This document shows, in pieces, positions 50,065 through 57,546 of a DNA stretch of 64,000 nt. Position numbers and translations under genes: made by a program. The DNA is taken from NCBI GenBank assembly GCA_964630785.1, contig CAZVZG010000001.1, positions 240,253 through 304,252 of the forward strand. Reading direction: 5' to 3'. Source of the DNA: JADLCX01 sp964630785. Its GTDB lineage: Bacteria; Planctomycetota; Phycisphaerae; Phycisphaerales; UBA1924. Under the pieces are notes generated by a model. The model had not been told where the DNA came from. It did not search any database and saw only the letters and a list, made by a program, of their open reading frames with translations. The stretch's first letter is position 1. Each line of letters starts with the position of its first letter.

Positions 50065-51999
50065 ATGAACCAGCGGACGCTCGACATCCCCGATGCAGGC
50101 ACGGGCGCTCCAACCGCTCACCCCGCCCCTCTCGCCCCCCCAACCCCTCCCGTCTGGGGCACGCGTCTGCGCGACTTCGTTACCGACGGCTCGGTCGCGG
50201 CGCTGTGCGACGAGCTGGCCCTGCTGCTGGCGACGCCGATCTGGGTCCGCGACCAGAACGGCGAGGTGATCATCCCCGAGACCAGCCCCGTGCCGGGCGG
50301 GCCCAGCGCCGACCGCAACCCGTGGTCGATCGTCAGCGAGGCGGTCGGGCGCACCCGCGCCCAGCAGCGCGTCGGCTGGTTCGAGCCCGACGGCAACGCC
50401 CCGTCGCGCACCGAGTGTTTCGCCGCGCCGATGCGGATCTCGACGGGGATGCTGGGCGAGCTGGTGGCCTGCCTGCCCGTGGATGGAACCGCAGGGGGAG
50501 AGGGGGGGGGGGCGGGAGCGGACGCGCGGCGCACCGCCCGCGTCAAGCGCTCGCTCGAACTGCTCGCCTCCTCGGTGTGCGACGTGTGCGAAGCGCAGGT
50601 GTCGCTCTCGCGCCGCGTGCGAGAACTCGACGCCCTGTTCAGGCTCTCGAGCATGCTCGCCGGCACCGCCGACCCCGACGGCCTGCTCGCCGTCGCACTC
50701 GATCTGGCGATCGAGGTGCTGCACGTGGATGCGGGCTCCATCGCCGTTCTCGAGGACGGGCCGGGAGGCGGGGGCAACTCCCCAGACGGCGCCGGCCCCA
50801 TCATCAAGGCTCACCGTGGCCTGAGCGACGAGTGGGTGCGGTCCACCATGCCCCTTTCCCGCGGCGGGCTGCTGCGCCAGGCCGCGCTCGCCGGCGAGGT
50901 CATCGCCGTCGAGGACCTCTGCACCGACACGCGCATCGCCGACCACGAGCGCACACGCGCCGAGGGCCTGCGGAGCCTGCTCACCACCGGCCTGCTCGAC
51001 ATGGGTGCGGCCGGAGGGGGAGCAGCGGGAGGGACCGGGGCGGGAACGGCGGGGGGTGTGGGGGGTGTGGGGGGGGTGGGGGGTGGGCGTCCGATCGGGC
51101 TCATCCGCCTTTACACCCGCTCGCCCCGGGCCTTCACGCCCAACGAGGGCGAACTCCTGCGGGCCATCGCCGAGCACGTTGCCAGCGCGCTCACGTCGGC
51201 ACGACTGCGTTCGCTTCGGGCGCAGGACGAGGCCATGAAGCGCCAGGTCCGTCTCGCCGCCAGCGTGCAGCGACGCATGTTGCCCCGCACGCTCCCGCGT
51301 ATTCCCCCCTTCGAGGTCGCGGCCCACTACGCCCCGAGTTTCGACCTGGGCGGCGACTTCTACGACTTCCTCGAGCTCGGCGGGCACCTGGGCATCCTCA
51401 TCGGCGACGTGGTGGGCAAGGGCGTGCCCGCCGCGCTGCTCATGAGCGCGGTGCGGGCCAGCGTGCGGGCCCACGCCCAGGGCACTTACCACATCGACGA
51501 GGTGCTCAGCCGCGTCAACAAGGCGCTGGCGCGCGACACGCTCGACAACGAGTTCGCGACCGTCTGGTACGGCGTGGCCGACCCGCAGACGCTGCGACTG
51601 ACCTACTGCTCGGCCGGCCACGATTGGCCCTTGCTCGTGCACGTGCCCAAAGGTCGCAAGGTCGAGGAGCGCGACCTGGAGCGGCTCACCGCCGACGGCA
51701 TGGCCCTGGGCATCGACGCCACCCAGGAATACCCCAAGGGCATGTACCAACTCAAAGAGCGCGACGTGGTCGTCGCGTTCACAGACGGCGTGCACGACGC
51801 GACCAACTTCGAGGGCAAGCGCTTCGGCGGCACGCGCCTGCGCACCGCCGTGCTCGATCTCCTGCGCGAAGAGCCCGAGGCCACGCCCTCGCGGATTGTC
51901 GACGGCCTGCTCGCCTCGATCCGCCAGTTCACCGGCCTCAGCGTCCGCGGCGACGACATGACCATCGTCGTCATGCGGGTCGCCGAGCGGGGGAAGTAG
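50065..51999 (+). CDS. GAF-domain SpoIIE/RsbU-type PP2C phosphatase
   Basis: This 644-aa cytoplasmic phosphatase probably acts on an anti-sigma antagonist phosphoprotein. ATG 50065 (MNQRTLDIPDAG) is chosen because it follows a promoter at proper spacing; a TTG at 50005 falls within the -35 box. Residues about 50-150 are PocR-like (IWVRDQNGEVIIPE, RTRAQQRVGWFEPDG, CFAAPMRIST). A GAF domain spans about 190-400 (LFRLSSMLAGTADPDGLLAVALDLA), interrupted by a Gly/Val-rich low-complexity loop (about 322-342) from a G-tract. The PP2C_SIIE domain covers about 405-640: FDLGGDFYDFLELGGHLGILIGDVVGKGVPAAL, TYCSAGHDWPLLVH, VVAFTDGVHDATN and RGDDMTIVVMRV. No anti-sigma gene adjoins. Confidence 0.93.
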   Translation: MNQRTLDIPDAGTGAPTAHPAPLAPPTPPVWGTRLRDFVTDGSVAALCDELALLLATPIWVRDQNGEVIIPETSPVPGGPSADRNPWSIVSEAVGRTRAQQRVGWFEPDGNAPSRTECFAAPMRISTGMLGELVACLPVDGTAGGEGGGAGADARRTARVKRSLELLASSVCDVCEAQVSLSRRVRELDALFRLSSMLAGTADPDGLLAVALDLAIEVLHVDAGSIAVLEDGPGGGGNSPDGAGPIIKAHRGLSDEWVRSTMPLSRGGLLRQAALAGEVIAVEDLCTDTRIADHERTRAEGLRSLLTTGLLDMGAAGGGAAGGTGAGTAGGVGGVGGVGGGRPIGLIRLYTRSPRAFTPNEGELLRAIAEHVASALTSARLRSLRAQDEAMKRQVRLAASVQRRMLPRTLPRIPPFEVAAHYAPSFDLGGDFYDFLELGGHLGILIGDVVGKGVPAALLMSAVRASVRAHAQGTYHIDEVLSRVNKALARDTLDNEFATVWYGVADPQTLRLTYCSAGHDWPLLVHVPKGRKVEERDLERLTADGMALGIDATQEYPKGMYQLKERDVVVAFTDGVHDATNFEGKRFGGTRLRTAVLDLLREEPEATPSRIVDGLLASIRQFTGLSVRGDDMTIVVMRVAERGK

Positions 52000-52010
52000 C
52001 CGCCGCGGAT

Positions 52011-52052
52011 TGAAATAAGGGAGCGATCCGGCAACGCGCCGGAACGCTCCCT
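52011..52052 (-). terminator. intrinsic terminator of the dockerin gene at 52089
   Basis: On the minus strand GGGAGCG-TTCCGGC-GCGTT-GCCGGAT-CGCTCCC is followed by TTATTTCA. It lies between convergent genes 51999 and 52089 and could act in both directions. Confidence 0.82.
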
Positions 52053-52088
52053 GGAGCAAAGACGTTCGGTTTCAGCGGGCCGTCGCGC

Positions 52089-52769
52089 TCAGTCGCACCC
52101 CTCGAAGTAAGCCGTGAGGAAGTCGAAGATGTCCTGCACGGAAACGTCGCCCGACTGGTTGAAGTCGGCCGCCATCTGACCGGCGAAGTACGCGCCCAGG
52201 AAGTCAAAGATGTCCTGTACGCTTAGCCCACCCGACTGGTTGACGTCCGCGAGACAGGTCTGGGGCAGCGGCAGGTACGTGAACTCCACGCGGCTGTCGG
52301 CCGAGAACGAGCCGGAATAGGGCGCGATCTCCTCTTCGCCGTAGGGGCCCGAGAGGTCCCACTGCCACGCCCCCGGCCCGACTGTGCCATTGAACGCGCT
52401 GGTGGTCAGGTCCGCCGTGAACGTTCCTTGGCCCGACCAGCCCAGTTCCGCGCCGGTCACCAGCCAGAAGCCCTCGGGCGCGTCGGGCACATTGCCTGCG
52501 ATGAGCAGCGTGAGCCCCGCCGCGTCGAAAGGCTGCCCGTCGGCGCCCGTGCCCGTGGTGAAGGTCACCACCAGGCGCGCCTGCGTAATGAGCGACTCGA
52601 CGAAGTCGGGCTGGGCCAGACCCGGAACAAACCGCAGCTGGTGCAGCGCCTGCGTCTGCGGCTCATCTGGGAAGAAGTCGGCGGTGTACACGTCGGCGGC
52701 CGCGCCGTACGACGCCGCCAGCGTGCCGGCGCCGAAGGCGAGCCGGCGGGCGAGGGGACCAAGGTTCAT
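52089..52769 (-). CDS. small exported protein with GC-type dockerin pair
   Basis: This 226-aa protein starts at 52769 (MNLGPLARRLAFGAGTLAASYGAAA), a signal peptide. The middle (about 30-165) is beta-rich and unidentified: TADFFPDEPQTQALHQLRFV, LVVTFTTGTGADGQPFDAAGLTLLIAG and ELGWSGQGTFTADL. Two dockerin-like units follow (ADVNQSGGLSVQDIFDFLGAYF, ADFNQSGDVSVQDIFDFLTAYF), ending EGCD, so the Cys is next to last. It is the smallest member of the set, essentially one domain plus the anchor. The terminator follows 37 bases after the stop. Confidence 0.82.
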   Translation of the reverse strand: MNLGPLARRLAFGAGTLAASYGAAADVYTADFFPDEPQTQALHQLRFVPGLAQPDFVESLITQARLVVTFTTGTGADGQPFDAAGLTLLIAGNVPDAPEGFWLVTGAELGWSGQGTFTADLTTSAFNGTVGPGAWQWDLSGPYGEEEIAPYSGSFSADSRVEFTYLPLPQTCLADVNQSGGLSVQDIFDFLGAYFAGQMAADFNQSGDVSVQDIFDFLTAYFEGCD

Positions 52770-52915
52770 GCGGGAACTCCTTTGAGGTGGTGCGCGGTGC
52801 TTTGGACGGGGTGATTAGACACCGGCCGCGCACCCCGGACCAGCTCTTGGCTCGAAAATTCTACAGAATATTCCCGCGTGACAAGTTCCCGGTTGTGGTG
52901 TAGGCTCCCCTGTCC

Positions 52916-54229
52916 ATGGACCGCCCCGCCCACCCTCAAAAACCCCGAACCGAGCCCGCACTCACCGCCGATCGCAAAGGGGCGACCCCCGACAAGGCCG
53001 CCGCCGCCCTCGCCGCCGACGCCAGCCGCATCCTGGGCGAGGTCGGCCGCTCGCTGGCCGGACTGCTCGAGTCTCTGCCCCATCCCCCCGCGCGCGCGGT
53101 GGACGTGGCCCGAGTGCTCAAACTCCACGCGCCGCTGGCTTGGCAGGTCTTCCGCATCGCTGGGGCCGCCGAGCCGCTCGCGGCCGTGGGCTTCCTCCCC
53201 ACCAGCAACCAGCTCGGGCGGGTGGTCCAGGCCGCCGCGGACGCGGGCGCCCCGCGCGCCGCCGTGGACGCCGCGAGCCGGGCCGCGCGCCGGCTCGACG
53301 AGTTCACCGCCGCGCACGCCCGCGATCGGCGTGAGTTCGAGTCGCTCATCGCCTCGCTCTCGCCCCAGGTCGGGCCGCAGATTGACATGCGCCACCGGCG
53401 CACGTTGTTCCGTTCCAACGCCCACGTGTGGGGCATCCAGGCCCGGGCCGGGTACGCGGCGATGATCGTCCACGAGACGTCCCCCGCCCAGGGCGAAACC
53501 GTCATGATCGGCGGGTACGTCGGCCTGCACGTGTTGCGCGCCGACGTGCCCATGAGCTGCGCCGTACGCACCGGGGTGCGTTCGCCCGCAGGCGAGGCTT
53601 CCGACGGAGATCAACGCACGGGAGCCCAGCCGCTGCCGCTCCGGGGTCAGACTCGGCTCATCGCCGGAGCGGCGTCAGACCGACGCCTGCGACTGGCCAC
53701 CTCCGGACAGGAGGACGGCGAGGCCGTGAGCATGATCCGCTTCCCGGGCATCGGCCGTCACGCCGCCGTCAGTTTCTTCCTCGAACAGGCTTACGCGCAC
53801 ACGCCCGACGCCGTGGACCGCTCGCGCCGCGTCGGCCACTCACTCACGAGCCAGGTGCGCGTCCCCTCGGAAGCCCTCGTGCTCGACCTGCTGGTGCCCG
53901 CCCGGCCCCCGCCGGAGCGCTTCGAGCCCACGGTCTCCACCTACGGACGCCGTCAGGGCGTGGACCGCGTCTGGGAGCGCCGGGCGATCGACATCCTGCC
54001 CACCTCCGAGCACGCCGTCTGCGTGGGCGGCATCGTTGATGTCCCGCCCTGCCCGGACATCCCCCGGCTCCCGCAGATCGTTCGACAGGTGCTGAGCGAG
54101 CATGGGTGGCACGGCGAGCGGTTCGACCTGTACCGCTGCCGCGTCGAATACCCCATCCTGCACGCGATGGTGTGCATGAACGCGGCCGTGAAGCGCCCCG
54201 CCAGACGCCAGCGTCCGAAAGAGCCCTGA
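52916..54229 (+). CDS. uncharacterised protein (paralogue of 21364-22620)
   Basis: This 437-aa protein has no family I recognise. ATG 52916 (MDRPAHPQKPRTEP) begins a disordered head. The helical part (KAAAALAADASRILGEVGRSLAGLL) leads to AVDVARVLKLHAPLAWQVFRIAG, which aligns with the HTH-like region of the 21364 protein. Then comes RAAVDAASRAARRLDEFTAAHARDR, the junction RHRRTLFRSNAHVWGIQARAGYAAMIVHE, a mixed domain, and a C-terminal LYRCRVEYPILHAMVCMN. Between about 210 and 250 it carries an extra variable loop. The pairing of a degenerate HTH with a C-terminal sensor-like domain suggests regulation, but this is inference. It is monocistronic. Confidence 0.74.
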   Translation: MDRPAHPQKPRTEPALTADRKGATPDKAAAALAADASRILGEVGRSLAGLLESLPHPPARAVDVARVLKLHAPLAWQVFRIAGAAEPLAAVGFLPTSNQLGRVVQAAADAGAPRAAVDAASRAARRLDEFTAAHARDRREFESLIASLSPQVGPQIDMRHRRTLFRSNAHVWGIQARAGYAAMIVHETSPAQGETVMIGGYVGLHVLRADVPMSCAVRTGVRSPAGEASDGDQRTGAQPLPLRGQTRLIAGAASDRRLRLATSGQEDGEAVSMIRFPGIGRHAAVSFFLEQAYAHTPDAVDRSRRVGHSLTSQVRVPSEALVLDLLVPARPPPERFEPTVSTYGRRQGVDRVWERRAIDILPTSEHAVCVGGIVDVPPCPDIPRLPQIVRQVLSEHGWHGERFDLYRCRVEYPILHAMVCMNAAVKRPARRQRPKEP

Positions 54230-54860
54230 TCCGCGATTCTCTCTCTTCCCTCTGCCCCTCCAGATGGTCCCTCGATCGGCCGCTCCCCGCTTCTTGGGCC
54301 TTTGACCGCGTGGGTCGCCCCGCGATCCCCCTTAGTTTGGTCACACCGAACCCGGCTACCCGATTTCGTGCAAATTCTCGGAACCTTGCCCCTGGAACGT
54401 GCTTATAACTGGAGAGCAGTTGAGCGCGAATCGACCGGACGGACCCAAGAGGCGGGGAACGTCCGGCCCTACGTGACACCACGACGGTGATCGCGCGGCT
54501 CCCCCGGGGCGTTGTTCCCTCACTTTCCCGGGCTACTCCGTTGAAGTTCTACGGCCGTTCGCGAACCCGCGATTTCGTGTGTCTGTGCGCGTGCCGCGAA
54601 GGCCCGGCGGCGAACCGATCTGACCGCCGCACGACAAACCGAGTCTCTCCTTCCCCCGGGCTCTCCCGCGCGCGTATCCCTTTCCGACGCGCGGGAGGGC
54701 TCCGGGTTTTTTTGGCCCGCGCCCGCCCGGAGACCGCTCAACCGGCGGACTTCTCGGACCGAAATACTCGCTTCGCAGCCCTTACCGCCGATTCCTGCCC
54801 CAAACGCGGGGGAAAGGGGGGTACTGAGGGCCGCCGGAAGCCGAACGGGACGCCTTCACC
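54230..54860 (+). other. long leader before homoserine dehydrogenase
   Basis: These 631 bases hold no convincing ORF. A good -10-like TATAAC is at 54404-54409 but no matching -35 is seen. Candidate stems downstream include CCGGACG...CGTCCGG and GGCGG...CCGCC (54608-54629). A strong terminator lies at 54656-54713. The segment is either an independent RNA of roughly 300 nt or an attenuated 5' leader of the threonine/lysine pathway genes. Confidence 0.5.
54656..54713 (+). terminator. strong terminator-like hairpin in the hom leader
   Basis: CTCCCGCGCGCGT (54663-54675) pairs with ACGCGCGGGAG (54687-54697), extended outside by CCCGG/CCGGG, then a run of seven T (54707-54713). It ends 147 bases before the hom start codon, so hom transcription must begin after it or read through it under control. 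Confidence 0.82.
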
Positions 54861-55934
54861 ATGCGCATCGCGATCGTGGGCTTTGGCTCGGTGGGCAGGG
54901 CGTTGGCCGCCATGCTGCCCGCTCGCGCCGACGCCCTGTACGCCGCGATGGGCCTCTCGCCGCGCCTGGTCGCCGTGATCGACTCTCGCGGCGCGGCCGT
55001 ATCCGAGCGCGGGCTCGACCCGCGGGCCCTGCTCGACGTCAAGCAGTCCGGGAGCAGCGTCGGCGCAACCCCTCTGCACGGGCGGATGCTCGGCGGCCCC
55101 GGCGACGCGCCCGCGCTCATCCGCGACCTGCACGCCGACGTGCTGATCGAGGCCTCGCCCAGCACGCTGAGCGACCCCGGCCCCGCGCTCAACAACATCA
55201 AGGCCGCGATGAGCACCGGCAAGCACGTTGTGAGCGTCAACAAGGCGCCCTTGGCGCTGGCCATGCCCGCGCTGCTGGAGTTGGCCCGGTTCAACCGTGT
55301 GCAACTGCGCTACTCGGGCACGGTGGGCGCCGGCACGCCGGTGCTCGACATGGCGCGCCGGCTGGCCCAGGGCGACCGCATCACCCGCATCCGCGCCATC
55401 CTCAACGGCACCACCAACTTCATCCTCTGGAAGATGGCCGAACAGCGGGCCGAATACGCGGCCGCGTTGGCGGAGGCACAGTCGCTCGGCTATGCCGAGT
55501 CCGACCCGTCGGCCGACGTGGACGGTATCGACACCGCGACCAAGGTGGTGATCCTCGCCAACTCCGTCGCGCCGGCCCCGCGCGGGCGCGCGACGGCGCG
55601 GGCGACGATGAGCGACGTGACCATCCGGGGCATCCGCGACATCCCCCGCGCGAAGATCGAAGAGGCCGCGGGCGCGGGCGAGCGGGTCAAGCTCCTCGGC
55701 GAGGTGGACCTCGCCGACCCCGCGCGCCCCGTGCTCGCGGTCGGGTCCGGGCGGGTGCCCGTGCACGGTCCGCTGGACGTGCCACGCAACCTCAACGCCG
55801 TGCAGTTCGCGCTCCAGAGCGCGGGCGAGGTCACGCTGGTCGGGCGCGGCGCCGGCGGGCCGGAGACCGCCACGGCGATCATCCGCGACCTGGTGGACAT
55901 CTGGAGCACGCCGGGGGGAGCGGGGCACGATTGA
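54861..55934 (+). CDS. hom: homoserine dehydrogenase
   Basis: This enzyme reduces aspartate semialdehyde to homoserine with NAD(P)H, the branch toward Thr and Met. The 357-aa protein has the Rossmann start RIAIVGFGSVGRALA, then ADVLIEASPSTLSDPGPAL, HVVSVNKAPLAL, the catalytic core LRYSGTVGAGTPVLDMARRL and ILNGTTNFILWKM, and SDPSADVDGIDTATKVVILAN. It lacks the C-terminal ACT domain found in many bacterial homologues, so Thr feedback may act only on the aspartate kinase next to it. The start ATG 54861 has no upstream rival. It overlaps or nearly overlaps the next gene, forming a two-gene operon behind an attenuator-like leader. Confidence 0.95.
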   Translation: MRIAIVGFGSVGRALAAMLPARADALYAAMGLSPRLVAVIDSRGAAVSERGLDPRALLDVKQSGSSVGATPLHGRMLGGPGDAPALIRDLHADVLIEASPSTLSDPGPALNNIKAAMSTGKHVVSVNKAPLALAMPALLELARFNRVQLRYSGTVGAGTPVLDMARRLAQGDRITRIRAILNGTTNFILWKMAEQRAEYAAALAEAQSLGYAESDPSADVDGIDTATKVVILANSVAPAPRGRATARATMSDVTIRGIRDIPRAKIEEAAGAGERVKLLGEVDLADPARPVLAVGSGRVPVHGPLDVPRNLNAVQFALQSAGEVTLVGRGAGGPETATAIIRDLVDIWSTPGGAGHD

Positions 55935-55987
55935 CGCGACGCGCGCCGAACAGCCCGCCGCGGACCGCACGGGAAAAACTTCAAGCC

Positions 55988-57367
55988 ATGACCCCGACAC
56001 CCACGCCCATCGTCATGAAGTTCGGCGGCACCTCGATGAAGGACGCCGCCACGATCCGCAAGTCGGCCGCGCTGGCGACCACCAGTGCACCGGGCCGGCC
56101 TGTGGTCGCCGTCGTGAGCGCGATGGACAAAGTGACGGAGATGCTGCTCGAACTCGGCGCCGCCGCCGCGGCCGACAACCGCGCCGCGTCGGTCCAACTC
56201 CTCGCGCAGGTCCGTGCCATGCACGAGACCGCCGCACGCGAACTGGGCGGCTCCGCGCCCGCAGCGATCGCGGCGATGCTCGACAGGCTCGACCAACTCG
56301 TTGCGGGCATCGCCGCCGTCGGCGAGCTCACCCCGCGCAGCAAGGACGCCGTCGTCGCTTTCGGCGAAATGCTCAGCACCCACCTCATGGCCGCGGCCGT
56401 GCCGTGCAGGGGTCTGACCGGCGGCGAGGCGGGCATCGTCACCGACGAGCAGTTCTCCCGCGCCGCCCCGCTCATGGACCTGTCGCTCTTTCAACTGCGA
56501 CAGAACCTGCAACCGCTGCTGGCGAGCGACGGGCGGGCGGTCGTCAGCGGCTTCATCGCCCAGACGCAGCACGGCGTGACCACCACGCTCGGGCGCGGCG
56601 GGAGCGACTACACCGCCTGCATCGTCGGCGCCGCCCTCGGGGCCGAGGAGGTCTGGGTCTGGTCCGACGTGGACGGCCTGATGAGCGCCGACCCACGCAT
56701 CGTGCCCCAAGCACGCCTGCTCGACCAGATCACCTTCGCCGAGGCGATCGAGATGGGCCAGTTCGGCGCCAAGAGCATGCACCCCCTCGCCCTCGAGCCC
56801 GCGGCCGAGCACGGCGTCCCCGTGCGCTTCCGCAACACCTTCAACCCGCAGAGCCGCGGCACGCGCATCGTGCCCGCGCCGCCCCGGGCCGACGACGGAC
56901 ATCCGGTCAAGTCGATCCCGCTGCTGCGAAACGCCGCCGTGATCACCGTGAGCGGCGCGGTGATGATCGGCCGGCCCGGCACCGCCTCGCGCGTCTTCGC
57001 CGCGCTGGCCGACGCCCGAATCAACATCATGATGATCAGCCAGAGCGTGTCGGAGGCCGGCATCTCGCTGGTGGTGAACAAGGACCAGGCCGAGCGGGCC
57101 CGTGCCGTGCTCGAGCGGACGCTCATGCGCTCCGGAGTCGCGCGGGCCGTCACGCTGCTCGACAGCGTGTGCGCCATCGCCGCCGTGGGCAGCGGCATGG
57201 CCGGCCACCCCGGCGTCGCGGCCCGGGCCTTCAGCGCGATCGCGGCCAAAGGCATCAGCATCATCGCGATCGCCCAGGGTTCGAGCGAACTGTCGATCTC
57301 GCTGGTGGTGCGGGAGGATCAGGCGGGCGAAGCGGTCAAGGCCCTGCACGCGGAGTTCATTGGGTAG
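55988..57367 (+). CDS. lysC: aspartate kinase
   Basis: The first enzyme of the aspartate family pathway phosphorylates aspartate to aspartyl-phosphate. The 459-aa form starts at ATG 55988 (MTPTPTPIVMKFGGTSM); a TTG at 55931 overlapping the hom stop would add 19 residues and is possible. Motifs: KFGGTS, VVAVVSAMDKVTEMLL, FGEMLSTHLMAA, TTLGRGGSDYTACIVGAALGAEEVWVWSDVDGLMSADPRIVPQA and AKSMHPLALEPA. The C-terminal third has two ACT domains (INIMMISQSVSEAGISLVV and ISIIAIAQGSSELSISLVV), the usual sites for Lys/Thr feedback. It is co-transcribed with hom, so flux into the pathway and the branch point are set together. Confidence 0.95.
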   Translation: MTPTPTPIVMKFGGTSMKDAATIRKSAALATTSAPGRPVVAVVSAMDKVTEMLLELGAAAAADNRAASVQLLAQVRAMHETAARELGGSAPAAIAAMLDRLDQLVAGIAAVGELTPRSKDAVVAFGEMLSTHLMAAAVPCRGLTGGEAGIVTDEQFSRAAPLMDLSLFQLRQNLQPLLASDGRAVVSGFIAQTQHGVTTTLGRGGSDYTACIVGAALGAEEVWVWSDVDGLMSADPRIVPQARLLDQITFAEAIEMGQFGAKSMHPLALEPAAEHGVPVRFRNTFNPQSRGTRIVPAPPRADDGHPVKSIPLLRNAAVITVSGAVMIGRPGTASRVFAALADARINIMMISQSVSEAGISLVVNKDQAERARAVLERTLMRSGVARAVTLLDSVCAIAAVGSGMAGHPGVAARAFSAIAAKGISIIAIAQGSSELSISLVVREDQAGEAVKALHAEFIG

Positions 57368-57456
57368 CGAGCGGAAAGAGCGTCCTGAACGCCAGGGGTG
57401 GAGCCGCGCCTCGTAAGCAAGCGGGAGCGCCCAAGCCTCTGTCGCACGCCCAACGC

Positions 57457-57546
57457 CTACTGCCGATTCAACACATAGTCCACCGCCCCGTCCAGAGCCG
57501 CCTTGTCGAACAGCCACCCCGTGCTCCGCGACTTGGGATCGTTCAT
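57457..57546 (-). CDS. 29-codon ORF coupled to the ELWxxDGT gene
   Basis: ATG 57546 overlaps the TGA stop of the upstream gene (ATGA at 57543-57546), the usual sign of translational coupling. The product begins MNDPKSRSTGWLFDKAALDG and ends DYVLNRQ. It could be the remnant C-terminus of a longer protein, since the wording is protein-like, or a genuine small protein. I recognise no family. Confidence 0.4.
   Translation of the reverse strand: MNDPKSRSTGWLFDKAALDGAVDYVLNRQ

Noticed and set aside
12490..52769. A cellulosome
   Set aside because: There is no cohesin domain, scaffoldin or glycoside hydrolase in the window; the dockerin-bearing proteins are proteases, propellers or unknown, so surface anchoring is more likely.
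54230..54860. A SAM or lysine riboswitch or T-box before hom
   Set aside because: No matching conserved core or T-box word was seen, and the only short ORFs lack runs of Thr, Ile or Lys codons. The terminator itself is kept as a finding.
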